Shown here in pieces: positions 1-6,343 of a stretch of 38,259 nucleotides of DNA (its first letter is position 1; every line of letters starts with the position of its first letter). The stretch lies in assembly GCA_016193565.1 (NCBI GenBank), contig JACPRY010000045.1:1-38259 (forward strand), in the 5' to 3' direction. The notes beneath the pieces were generated by a model. The model was not told the DNA's origin and searched no databases. It worked only from the letters and a program-made list of their open reading frames with translations. The position numbers and the translations under genes were made by a program. The DNA comes from Armatimonadota bacterium. GTDB lineage: Bacteria > Sysuimicrobiota > Sysuimicrobiia > Sysuimicrobiales > Kaftiobacteriaceae.

Positions 1-90
1 ACCAGTTTCCAGCGGTCGGAAACGCTGACCGGCGCGCGAGTCGAAGTTGACGGCCGAGTGGTTGCGGAGAACGGGCGCGTTCTAGTCTAG
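1..90 (+). CDS. C-terminal fragment of an unidentified protein
   Basis: The first 29 codons of the window stay open in frame 1 and end at TAG. The tail contains VEVDGRVVAENGRVLV, which resembles the closing beta-strands of amidohydrolase/dihydroorotase-like enzymes, where a 'VDGRVV.NGR' turn is common. That family link is a guess from a very short stretch. The gene begins outside the window. A strong intrinsic terminator follows about 20 bp after the stop, which supports this being a real gene end. Codon use is GC-rich like the rest of the window. Confidence 0.5.
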   Translation, partial: TSFQRSETLTGARVEVDGRVVAENGRVLV

Positions 91-109
91 AGCATTTCCA
101 GAGACCGAA

Positions 110-149
110 CCCAAGCGGGGAGCTTCTCTCCGCTTGGGTCTTCTTTCTG
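110..149 (+). terminator. Intrinsic terminator after the first gene
   Basis: CCCAAGCGG-GGAG pairs with CTCT-CCGCTTGGG around a 3-nt loop (one G-T pair), giving a 13-bp stem. It is followed by the T-rich tract TCTTCTTTCT. Confidence 0.85.
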
Positions 150-157
150 GCCTCACT

Positions 158-185
158 ACTTCCGATAATGGCTGCGGTTCAAACT
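158..185 (+). other. Degenerate dif-like site (left)
   Basis: The XerC arm ACTTCCGATAA and the 6-bp centre TGGCTG are identical to those of the right-hand dif site. The XerD arm is CGGTTCAAACT, differing at 5 of 11 positions from TTATGTAAACT. It lies in direct orientation to the right site. A conserved XerC half and centre with an altered XerD half is the pattern known for one boundary of Xer-integrated islands such as the gonococcal genetic island. Confidence 0.65.
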
Positions 186-290
186 TGGGCGGAGTTGACA
201 TATCCGCAGGCTACGAGCTTTGCAGGTGGCGTGGCCCATTGACATCTATAATGACCGTGTTGCGGTGAGCGAAGTGGAAAGGGGAGGATG

Positions 291-320
291 TTGACCCGGT
301 AGTCGCGAACTTGCTATAGT
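291..320 (+). promoter_or_regulatory. Sigma-70-type promoter ahead of the STAS gene
   Basis: TTGACC and TATAGT are separated by 18 bp, with a TGC extended -10. It is the only convincing promoter between the first gene's terminator and the STAS gene. Transcription would begin about 40 bp before the terminator hairpin that follows. Confidence 0.65.
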
Positions 321-359
321 AGGGCTGCAAATTTCATAGCGCAGTAAGGGTTTGGCAGA

Positions 360-396
360 GGGTCTGACCGCCACGGTCAGGCCCTTTTGGTTTCTT
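360..396 (+). terminator. Terminator or attenuator in the STAS leader
   Basis: GGGTCTGACCG pairs with CGGTCAGGCCC around a CCA loop (one G-T pair), followed by TTTTGGTTTCTT. It lies between the promoter and the STAS start. It would either end a short RNA of about 60-70 nt or work as an attenuator for the genes downstream. Confidence 0.75.
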
Positions 397-452
397 GATA
401 TGATTTCGAGTCCAATGCGTGACCGTCTGTTACGAGGTAAGGAGGCTGGATC

Positions 453-827
453 ATGCTGAAATGCGAGCTCGTAGAACTATCCGAGGCCGTCGTCCTCGAA
501 TTGCATGGGGAGATTGATCTGGGAGCGACGATGACGTTTCGTCGATACCTCGGCATAGCGGCCAGTTGTCAAAAGCCGATTCTCCTAGACATGAAGCATC
601 TGCAGTACATTGATTCAGCGGGTGCCCGCGTGATCGAAATGTTCCTTCCGCAGGCGTGGGACCAGGCTGGGCCGGTCGCCATCATTTCACCGGCGCCAAT
701 GCTGCGCCGCGGCCTGCAGTTGTTGGAGGTCGACCGGCAGGTTCCGCTCTTCGGGTCTGTGGGCTCAGCTTTGGCCTGGCTGCGCACGTCACCACTTGAG
801 CTGGACGATGAGCCGAAACAGCCGTAG
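453..827 (+). CDS. STAS-domain protein (SpoIIAA-like anti-sigma factor antagonist)
   Basis: This 124-residue protein is a single STAS domain. It has the typical beta-alpha pattern, with the N-terminal strand VVLELHGEIDLGAT and the signature LDMKHLQYIDSAGARVI. The serine of IDSAG sits where anti-sigma antagonists are phosphorylated by their partner kinase. Proteins of this family bind anti-sigma factor kinases and so free a sigma factor; others act in stressosome-like complexes. A strong Shine-Dalgarno AAGGAGG precedes the ATG. The next gene, a sigma-region-4-like protein, overlaps its end, so the two are probably translationally coupled. No anti-sigma kinase is encoded nearby. Domain assignment is firm; the partner is unknown. 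Confidence 0.85.
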   Translation: MLKCELVELSEAVVLELHGEIDLGATMTFRRYLGIAASCQKPILLDMKHLQYIDSAGARVIEMFLPQAWDQAGPVAIISPAPMLRRGLQLLEVDRQVPLFGSVGSALAWLRTSPLELDDEPKQP

Positions 828-1083
828 AGCCGCACAGTTGCTGACGCTGGACGAGAACGTCGTAATCTGCCTTCGGTTGGGGCTCGATCGCCAAGAACCG
901 CGTACCGTAGAGGAGGTCGCGACGGAACTCGGTTTCACGCGCATGCGCATCCGTCGACTTGAGCGGAGTGCCATGCAGAAGCTCTCCACTCACGAGGGAC
1001 TACGAGTGCTTGCGGAAGCGCTAAATGTGGTCCAATCGGGGATGGTTGGCGGAGGTGGCAGCCGCCCTGACGGTAGTAACTGA
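808..1083 (+). CDS. Stand-alone sigma-70 region-4-like protein
   Basis: A roughly 91-residue protein matches the region 4 helix-turn-helix of sigma-70 factors: LTLDENVVICLRLGLD is followed by PRTVEEVATELGFTRMRIRRLERSAMQKL, close to the RpoD pattern of 'RTLEEVG..F.VTRERIRQIE..ALRKL'. Regions 1 to 3 are missing, so it cannot act as a complete sigma factor. It could bind -35 elements, the beta flap or a partner subunit. The ATG at 808 is taken as start. A TTG 12 bp earlier would add four residues but has no ribosome-binding site. The gene overlaps the STAS gene by 20 bp. A paired STAS and minimal sigma domain suggests a small regulatory switch; this is inference. Confidence 0.75.
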   Translation: MSRNSRRAAQLLTLDENVVICLRLGLDRQEPRTVEEVATELGFTRMRIRRLERSAMQKLSTHEGLRVLAEALNVVQSGMVGGGGSRPDGSN

Positions 1084-1227
1084 GCGGATAGAATCGCACG
1101 TTATCCTTTGCGTCACCATCCGGGAAACGACCCTCACTATGCATCAGACCAAGTGATCTGCTTTTGAAGGGTACCTCCTCTCGCGCCGGAAAGGTTCACA
1201 CGAAACCGATGAAACTTGAGGCGCGTT

Positions 1228-2475
1228 GTGCACGTTGAGCACACCCATCTCCTTTCGTTCCTTCTTCTGCTTGCTCTAATCATCGCGGCCGCGAAGGCTG
1301 CCGGGTGGGTAAGTTTGCGGTTCGGGCAGCCTGCGGTGCTTGGGGAGATCCTGGCCGGAGTGCTCCTGGGCCCGTCTTTGTTTGACATCCTCAATTCGCC
1401 CGTGTTTCGGGAGGCCGAGCTGGGCTCCGTCGTGGCGCATCTGGCGAATGTCGGCGTGATCTTCCTGATGTTCATTGCTGGGCTCGAGACGAATCTGGAG
1501 CAGGTGCGGAAGGTGGGAAAGGTCGCGACGCTCGCTGGCATCTCGGGGGTTTTTGCTCCACTCCTGCTTGGCCTGCTGGCGGCGTTGCTCTTCGACTATC
1601 CGTTCGAGCAGGCGATGTTCTTCGGCATCGTGCTGACGGCAACGAGTGTGAGCATCACGGTGCAGACGCTCATCGAACTCGGCCGACTGGAATCCAAGGA
1701 GGGGACCGCGCTGCTGGCGGCCGCGGTGATCGACGATGTTATTGCCATCGTCGTCCTATCGGTGTTTATCGCCATGAGTGACGCAGCCGGAGGAGGGTCG
1801 GCCGTTGGGCTCACGCTCGTACGCATGGCTGCATTTTTTGTCATCTCGATTTGGGTCGGGATGAGGTTGATGCGTCGCCTGCTACCTCAAGCCGGGCGGT
1901 GGCCGGTCAGCGAGGGGCTGCTGGCGCTGGTGGCGGTGGCGGTCCTCGTCCTTTCCTGGATGGCGGAAGCGTTCGGCCGGGTCGCCACGATTACCGGAGC
2001 GTACATCGCGGGCGTACTTGTGGCTGTAGTGGGATATCGTGAGCAGGTCGAGAATCGCCTAAAGGCGTTTGTCTACGCGCTTCTCGTGCCGGTTTTCTTC
2101 ATCAGCATTGGTCTGCAGACTAATGCCCGCCTCCTCAATCCGCAGGACATTCCCTTCGCTGCTGTGATAATTTTGGTGGCAGTGTTCGGGAAGGTGCTCG
2201 GGAGCGGTGGAGGAGCGCTCGCCGGCGGCTTCGCTCCTCGCGAAGCTCTCCGGATTGGTGTCGGGATGGTCAGCCGAGGCGAGGTAGGGTTGATTATCGC
2301 AGCCATCGGCGTTCAGAGTGGTTTGCTGAACGAACGCGGCTTCGCCGTTATGGTCATCATGGTTCTCGTAACCACCGTGATCACGCCAGTACTGCTAAGG
2401 GCGACCTTCCCCAGACCTCTGCAACCGCTCACCGAGGCCGAGGCGGTGAGTGCGGTAATAGGTGAAAAAGAATGA
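1228..2475 (+). CDS. Cation/proton antiporter, CPA2 (KefB/GerN-like) family
   Basis: A 415-residue polytopic membrane protein of about twelve hydrophobic segments, with the Na_H_Exchanger (CPA2) layout. The N-terminal GQPAVLGEILAGVLLGPS motif and the membrane-embedded acidic pair region VIDDVIAIVVL are characteristic. It should exchange Na+ or K+ for protons across the cytoplasmic membrane. The KefB-type C-terminal TrkA-N/RCK domain is absent, and the protein ends soon after the last helix. GTG 1228 is preferred because GAGG lies about 8 bp upstream; TTG 1216 is possible. It is the last gene of the dif-bounded module, about 30 bp before the right dif site. Confidence 0.88.
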   Translation: MHVEHTHLLSFLLLLALIIAAAKAAGWVSLRFGQPAVLGEILAGVLLGPSLFDILNSPVFREAELGSVVAHLANVGVIFLMFIAGLETNLEQVRKVGKVATLAGISGVFAPLLLGLLAALLFDYPFEQAMFFGIVLTATSVSITVQTLIELGRLESKEGTALLAAAVIDDVIAIVVLSVFIAMSDAAGGGSAVGLTLVRMAAFFVISIWVGMRLMRRLLPQAGRWPVSEGLLALVAVAVLVLSWMAEAFGRVATITGAYIAGVLVAVVGYREQVENRLKAFVYALLVPVFFISIGLQTNARLLNPQDIPFAAVIILVAVFGKVLGSGGGALAGGFAPREALRIGVGMVSRGEVGLIIAAIGVQSGLLNERGFAVMVIMVLVTTVITPVLLRATFPRPLQPLTEAEAVSAVIGEKE

Positions 2476-2506
2476 CCCTACGGCGTCCTGGGTGTCCGCC
2501 CCCTTG

Positions 2507-2534
2507 ACTTCCGATAATGGCTGTTATGTAAACT
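2507..2534 (+). other. dif: Chromosome dimer resolution site dif
   Basis: XerC arm ACTTCCGATAA, 6-bp centre TGGCTG and XerD arm TTATGTAAACT. The XerD arm matches the Bacillus-type dif arm TTATGTAAACT, and the XerC arm has the conserved ACTTCC start. The arms are partial inverted repeats, as in all dif sites. The main change in gene orientation falls here: plus-strand genes to the left, mostly minus-strand genes to the right. This supports a replication terminus. XerC and XerD would resolve chromosome dimers at this site. Confidence 0.85.
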
Positions 2535-2612
2535 AACTGGTCTCAAGACGCGGCCGACTCTGCTGAACCATCCCTGCCCTGCCACGCGTAGCGGTCTCTG
2601 GCTGTGAGAAAA

Positions 2613-2813
2613 CTACTTCGATCCCTGTCCGATGAGCAGGTCGAAATCCGGGTGGTTCCTGTCGGGCGCCATCCGCCACGGATGATCCGGACACATCCAC
2701 CAGCCATAGGGAACCGGCGCCATCCACTTGCTGCACTCCGGACACCTCGGAATGCGATTTGTGGCTTCTCTGGGGACTGCATCCGATCCGACAGGTCTTT
2801 CGGTGGGCTCCAT
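2613..2813 (-). CDS. Small putative zinc-binding protein at the end of the paa operon
   Basis: A 66-residue protein of no recognised family. It contains CPECSKWMAPVPYGWWMCPDHP, a CxxC followed by a Cys and a His, which fits one zinc-binding knuckle. The rest is polar with no membrane segment. Its ATG lies 13 bp after the stop of the preceding small gene, whose TGA is part of TGAGGT, a plausible ribosome-binding site. Operon position suggests a link to the phenylacetyl-CoA epoxidase genes, but its role is unknown. The opposite strand is also open here, so coding is supported mainly by the Cys motif and spacing. Confidence 0.6.
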   Translation of the reverse strand: MEPTERPVGSDAVPREATNRIPRCPECSKWMAPVPYGWWMCPDHPWRMAPDRNHPDFDLLIGQGSK

Positions 2814-2826
2814 GTTCAGCGCGACC

Positions 2827-3030
2827 TCAGGAGAGTGCTTCCACCTCGGAGCTCTGATACATCCGTTCCGCCTTCCCCTTCTGGTCGATCAATACCGTGA
2901 CCACGTCGTAGTCCCCGACCAGGCGCACGATCGTCCCCTCAGGCTGCCCGTCCGTTCCCACCACGCGCACCTTCATGCCCGGTAACAGCGGCCGACCGTG
3001 CCTATCGGTGGCTTGCTCGCGCATCTTCAT
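2827..3030 (-). CDS. Small KOW/SH3-like hypothetical protein
   Basis: A 67-residue protein: DRHGRPLLPGMKVRVVG followed by GQPEGTIVRLVGDYDVVTVLID. The 'G-x-x-V-x-V' strand with a later 'G-T-I-V-R' strand resembles a KOW or SH3-type beta-barrel of the kind that binds RNA or protein. I do not recognise a specific family. It starts 12 bp after paaD, and the next small gene follows at once, so it is most likely cotranscribed with the paa genes. Either of two early methionines could be the start. Confidence 0.7.
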   Translation of the reverse strand: MKMREQATDRHGRPLLPGMKVRVVGTDGQPEGTIVRLVGDYDVVTVLIDQKGKAERMYQSSEVEALS

Positions 3031-3042
3031 GCAAGCACTCTG

Positions 3043-3522
3043 TCAGTCTGCCGGTGGTGACTTGAACCGTTCAATCGGGTTTCTGCAGTTGTTGCAGTAG
3101 TGGATCGCTCGGCACAGAGTCGGGCCGAACGGGTTTTCGAGCACCGTATTCGATGAGCCGCAGAACGGACACTCAACCGCTTCGAGCCGCAGCTTTGACG
3201 GGAGGCTGAGCCCGTGCTGAATCAACCGCTGGCGTCCGCGGTCGGTCATCCGGTCCATCGTCCAGGGCTCCTCGAACGACAGGTCCACTTTCACCTCGTC
3301 GACATCCTGGATCTCGAGCAATCTCTGCCGGATGTCCCCCCGCATGACCTCGATCGCAGGACAGGCGCTGTAGGTGGGGATCATCCGTACGCGCACAGAG
3401 CGCCCCTCGACGGTCACATCCTGGATTAATCCCAGGTCTGTGACCGAAATCGGCAGCTCAGGATCCTCGACCCTGTCGAGCGCCTCCCAAATTCGCCTTT
3501 CCAGACTCAGTGTCGTCTGCAT
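3043..3522 (-). CDS. paaD: Phenylacetyl-CoA epoxidase assembly protein PaaD
   Basis: A 159-residue protein. Residues 1-100 form a MIP18/DUF59 domain (RVEDPELPISVTDLGLIQDV, and SACPAIEVM with the conserved Cys). A C-terminal zinc ribbon follows (CPFCGSS and, further on, CNNC). This combination is characteristic of PaaD/PaaJ, which is thought to help mature the iron centre of the PaaABC(E) multicomponent oxygenase. It follows paaC across a 44-bp gap occupied by a tandem heptamer array. No paaE reductase gene is present in the window. Confidence 0.92.
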   Translation of the reverse strand: MQTTLSLERRIWEALDRVEDPELPISVTDLGLIQDVTVEGRSVRVRMIPTYSACPAIEVMRGDIRQRLLEIQDVDEVKVDLSFEEPWTMDRMTDRGRQRLIQHGLSLPSKLRLEAVECPFCGSSNTVLENPFGPTLCRAIHYCNNCRNPIERFKSPPAD

Positions 3523-3532
3523 GTGTCAGTGA

Positions 3533-3560
3533 CCGTTCCCGGTTCCCCGTTCCCGGTTCC
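3533..3560. repeat. Tandem heptamer array (4 x 7 bp), paaC-paaD gap
   Basis: Four perfectly phased 7-mers alternate CCGTTCC and CGGTTCC. The array begins next to the paaC stop codon and fills most of the gap before paaD. There is no inverted arm here. The unit is nearly the same as that of the array at the end of hslO. Confidence 0.8.
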
Positions 3561-3566
3561 CCTCTG

Positions 3567-4349
3567 TTACCATTTGGCCCCCGTCTCCATCCTCCGCACG
3601 GAGGTCATCTCATCTAATAGTACACGAAGGTCGTCAGTATGCCGGCCGGATCTCCCCCCTACCCCGTCTTCGCCGGCGTCGGGGATCGTCAGCCCGAGTT
3701 CTTCCAGCATAGGAACCACAGATGCCCTCCACTGGTTCGTCTGCGCGTCGAGCGCCGCTGCGAGGAAGCGAGCGTCGACCAACGTGTCGATACCTTCCAT
3801 AGGCTCGAAGATCCCCAACGCGTCGGGCCACGCCGAGTTGAGGGCTTCCTGGATCCGGGTCCGGCTGTCGGTTGTCGCGGTGGCGAGCCGGCGCAGCCAC
3901 TCCCCGCCGTACTTCTGGTGGTACTTTTCCTCGCGGCGCAGCGTCTTCGCCAGGTCTGACACCGGTGACACGGCACCGGCCGCCAGCGCGTCCAGCCGGG
4001 CTGCGTCCGCCCGATCGTAGAGGTACAGGCGCACGAGGCTGTAGCCCCAATCGCCGTTTGCCCGCTCAGTCAGCACCGCGTTTCGAAACTCTCCGCTCGG
4101 CCTGCTGAACGCCAGTGTGTCCGGGTCGCCACCCGCCAGCTCGCCGACGCGCTCGTAGAAGAGACGGGCGTGACCGATCTCTTCCTGGGCGATGGATGAC
4201 AGGGCGACGTCAGATTCGATGTCCGGGGCGAACCCCGTCCATTCCGAGTGGCGGTGCCCCAGGATGAGTTCATCGTCCGCAATGGATAGAAGGTAGCCGG
4301 CCAGCGCGTTGCGGAGTGCGGGCGGGGCGATGTCAGAGATCGAGCTCAT
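3567..4349 (-). CDS. paaC: 1,2-phenylacetyl-CoA epoxidase, subunit PaaC
   Basis: A 260-residue ferritin-like protein of the PaaA/PaaC family. It has LSSIAQEEIGHARLFYERVGEL and, later, REEKYHQKYGGEWLRRL, both diagnostic for PaaC. PaaC is the structural partner of the catalytic PaaA and keeps only part of the diiron ligand set. Together they epoxidise the ring of phenylacetyl-CoA, the first committed step of aerobic phenylacetate breakdown. It starts 4 bp after paaB, so translation is probably coupled. Length is usual for the family. Confidence 0.95.
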   Translation of the reverse strand: MSSISDIAPPALRNALAGYLLSIADDELILGHRHSEWTGFAPDIESDVALSSIAQEEIGHARLFYERVGELAGGDPDTLAFSRPSGEFRNAVLTERANGDWGYSLVRLYLYDRADAARLDALAAGAVSPVSDLAKTLRREEKYHQKYGGEWLRRLATATTDSRTRIQEALNSAWPDALGIFEPMEGIDTLVDARFLAAALDAQTNQWRASVVPMLEELGLTIPDAGEDGVGGRSGRHTDDLRVLLDEMTSVRRMETGAKW

Positions 4350-4353
4350 CCGA

Positions 4354-4686
4354 CTAGCGGGATTCGCGGCGACGGGGCTTCATGATGCGCTGCTGCTCGC
4401 GGTACGAGCCGCCGAACCGGTAGCTCTTGTCGGTGGCGGATTCAAACATATCGGCGTCATCGTATGTGGTCGCGCCGATCGCCGTGTACGGCACCACCCA
4501 GAGATTCACGCAGGGATCACGGCGGGCAAACTGCTCTTTGGCGAACACCAGCGCCATCTCCGCATCGGTGGCGTGGACGTCGCCGACGTGGACATGCGGA
4601 TCGTTCTTCGTATCCTGCCGGAACACCGCAAAGATGTGGGCGGCTTCAGTCTCGTGCTTGCCCAGGAGCTTCCAGAGCGCGGGCAT
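4354..4686 (-). CDS. paaB: 1,2-phenylacetyl-CoA epoxidase, subunit PaaB
   Basis: A 110-residue protein. The core HVHVGDVHATDAEMALVFAKEQFARR followed by NLWVVPYTAIGATTYDDADMF is typical of PaaB ('HVGSLHAPDAEMAL.NARD.Y.RR.E...WVV'). PaaB is a small non-catalytic subunit that bridges PaaAC units in the epoxidase complex. The ATG at 4686 gives the family length; a longer reading frame upstream runs antisense-like through the DinB gene and is not plausible. AGGG precedes the ATG. It lies 28 bp after the DinB gene and 4 bp before paaC. Confidence 0.92.
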   Translation of the reverse strand: MPALWKLLGKHETEAAHIFAVFRQDTKNDPHVHVGDVHATDAEMALVFAKEQFARRDPCVNLWVVPYTAIGATTYDDADMFESATDKSYRFGGSYREQQRIMKPRRRESR

Positions 4687-4714
4687 CGTGTCCCTACCAC
4701 CTACCGGAGAATGT

Positions 4715-5248
4715 CTACTCCGCCAGTTGTTCCCGCTTAAACATAATGAGCGAGTAGTCGAGATTCTGGGCGGCGATGCCGAGCTGCCGCAGCATCGCCA
4801 TCGCCTGGGCGCGGTGGTGCACCTCGTGCAGCGCGAGCTGCGTGGCGATGCCACCAGCGGTTGTGCTGATCCGCACCGCCGGCTGGTTCGCCGGACGGGC
4901 CACGTACTCTACCGGAGCGGACCAGTCAGTAATCTCGCTCAGCGCCCGCCGGGTCTCTTCAACCTGCTCCTGCCAGGCGCGTTCGAGCGAGGCGAAATCC
5001 GTCTCGTAGAATCGCTGCAAGGGCCGGTCCTCCGGCGGGGGCACCTGTTCACCTCTCAGCCGCCTGGTGTAGGCATACTCTCCCATCGCAATCTCGACCA
5101 TGGTCTTGCGCAGTGTCTTGAGGCCAAACGGAAACTCTTTGGTGTACTGCTCCAGAGAGATCGGCCGGACCCAGTCGAACAGTTTGGCCCGCGCCTTCAG
5201 GAGGTACTCGTAAATCGCGATCGGATCGAGACCTCGGACAACGCTCAT
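4715..5248 (-). CDS. DinB/YfiT-like four-helix protein within the paa operon
   Basis: A 177-residue protein of the DinB/YfiT metal-binding fold, shown by the C-terminal helix motif LALHEVHHRAQAMAMLRQLG with the HxxHH triad region. The first metal-binding histidine usually found in helix 2 is not evident: that region reads VEIAMGEYAYTRRL. Metal binding may therefore be altered. Its ATG overlaps the paaA TGA as ATGA, showing translational coupling, and paaB follows 28 bp later. Some DinB-fold enzymes are thiol-dependent transferases or isomerases. A role in processing phenylacetyl-CoA-derived intermediates or in protection from the reactive epoxide is possible but inferred from position only. 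Confidence 0.85.
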   Translation of the reverse strand: MSVVRGLDPIAIYEYLLKARAKLFDWVRPISLEQYTKEFPFGLKTLRKTMVEIAMGEYAYTRRLRGEQVPPPEDRPLQRFYETDFASLERAWQEQVEETRRALSEITDWSAPVEYVARPANQPAVRISTTAGGIATQLALHEVHHRAQAMAMLRQLGIAAQNLDYSLIMFKREQLAE

Positions 5249-6189
5249 GCCGCCAACCCCCATGCGTTCATGGCCTCGCGCACCCACTGGTTCCGCCGCC
5301 AGTAGTCGTTGCGCAATTCGAGCCGGGCCTTCGATTTGGGCCCCTCGCCCCGGATCACTCGCTTGAACTCGTCCCAGTCAGGCTCGCTGAACTCGTAGCG
5401 CTGCTCAGCCTCGTCCCACCGCAGGTGAGGGTCGGGCAGGCGCAGGTGGTAGTCAGTGATCAGCGGGACGAACTGCTTGAGGAACTGCTGGCGCAGCTCG
5501 TCGTTCGTCTTCACCTTGATGCGCCAGCGCATCATCGTCTCCAGGTGGGGTGAGGCCTGGTCGCGAGGCCCGAAGAAGTGCATGATCGGCTGCCACCAGC
5601 GATCGATGGCATCCTGCAGCATCTCGCGCTGCCGCGGGGTCCCCTCGGCCAGGGTTTTGTGGATGTCGATGCCGAGGCGAATGTGAAAGTCTTCTTCGTA
5701 GCAGATGCGCTTGAGGACCCGGGCGTAGGGCGCGTAGCTGCAGGACCGCAGCGACCCCTGCGTCTGCATGGCGGCGCCGTCTACGAACACCTGGATGACC
5801 GCGACGTCGGCCCAGGTCTCCGCCGGATAGTGGAAGACGTTGTGAAACTTGCTCTTGCCGGCGAGCAGCTCTTCAATCATCTGCTGGCGCGGCTTCCCCA
5901 GATCCTCGGCGACGCGGTACAGCAGCTGCGCGTGGCCGACCTCATCCTGCACTTTGGCGACCAGAGCCATCTTGCGGGAGAGGGTCGGCGCGCGCGGGAT
6001 CCATTCGCGTTCGGGGAGCGCGCCCATCAGTTCGGAGTTGGCGTGCATCTGGATGAGACGCAGGCACTCAAAGCGGTACTGTTGGGGCATCCACTCCCCG
6101 GCTTCGATGCGGTCGCCCGCGGCGATCTGTACTTCAAATTCCGCGAGCCGCTTGGGATCGTCTGGGGCCTGCGTCGTGGGACTGGTCAT
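5245..6189 (-). CDS. paaA: 1,2-phenylacetyl-CoA epoxidase, catalytic subunit PaaA
   Basis: A 314-residue ferritin-like diiron oxygenase subunit. The carboxylate and histidine ligands are present in VAKVQDEVGHAQLLYR and KRICYEEDFHIRLG, the two E-x-x-H style motifs of PaaA. It activates O2 and inserts one oxygen atom into the aromatic ring of phenylacetyl-CoA. The ATG at 6189 gives MTSPTTQ and the family length; an upstream start would add 19 atypical residues. It is the first gene of the operon paaA-dinB-paaB-paaC-paaD and two small genes. The electron-transfer subunit PaaE and the downstream catabolic genes are not in the window. Confidence 0.95.
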   Translation of the reverse strand: MTSPTTQAPDDPKRLAEFEVQIAAGDRIEAGEWMPQQYRFECLRLIQMHANSELMGALPEREWIPRAPTLSRKMALVAKVQDEVGHAQLLYRVAEDLGKPRQQMIEELLAGKSKFHNVFHYPAETWADVAVIQVFVDGAAMQTQGSLRSCSYAPYARVLKRICYEEDFHIRLGIDIHKTLAEGTPRQREMLQDAIDRWWQPIMHFFGPRDQASPHLETMMRWRIKVKTNDELRQQFLKQFVPLITDYHLRLPDPHLRWDEAEQRYEFSEPDWDEFKRVIRGEGPKSKARLELRNDYWRRNQWVREAMNAWGLAA

Positions 6190-6253
6190 GGTGTGCTGCG
6201 CGAGTCCGCTTTGTAAATTGTATCCTCGCGCGGAGAAGACCGTCAAGCGAAGC

Positions 6254-6289
6254 TCTTCGACTCGCCTCGCTCAGGACATTCGACTTGGT
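6254..6289. repeat. Dispersed repeat, copy 1 (CTTCGACTCGC...CATTCGACT type)
   Basis: CTTCGACTCGC, then CTCGCTCAGGACA, then TTCGACTTGG. The reverse complement of 22492-22535 carries the same order of blocks with a few extra bases. It lies in the divergent spacer between paaA and the CNNM/CBS gene. Confidence 0.55.
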
Positions 6290-6343
6290 GCACCGGAGGA
6301 CTGGCACGTGGTGCGCGGAAATGCAGTGCGGGGAGGCGATGCG

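Larger units (their letters stand above)
158..2534. mobile_element. Candidate dif-bounded (Xer-dependent) module
   Basis: Two direct dif-like sites 2349 bp apart enclose a promoter with a terminated leader, a STAS gene, a sigma-region-4 gene and a cation/proton antiporter gene, all on the plus strand. Integrative elements that exploit the host XerCD recombinases leave exactly this geometry: one good dif and one imperfect dif in direct orientation. No recombinase, replication or transfer gene is visible inside, so it would depend on the host XerC and XerD. The alternative is a simple partial duplication of dif near the terminus. The site sequences are observed; mobility is inferred. Confidence 0.4.

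Noticed and set aside
2604-2900. 98-codon open frame on the plus strand
   Set aside because: It overlaps two better-supported minus-strand small genes of the paa operon and is rich in Arg, Pro and Ser without a ribosome-binding site.
5849-6343. N-terminal extension of the CNNM/CBS gene
   Set aside because: The extension is antisense to paaA. The ATG at 6344 with GGGAGG upstream begins the family sequence.
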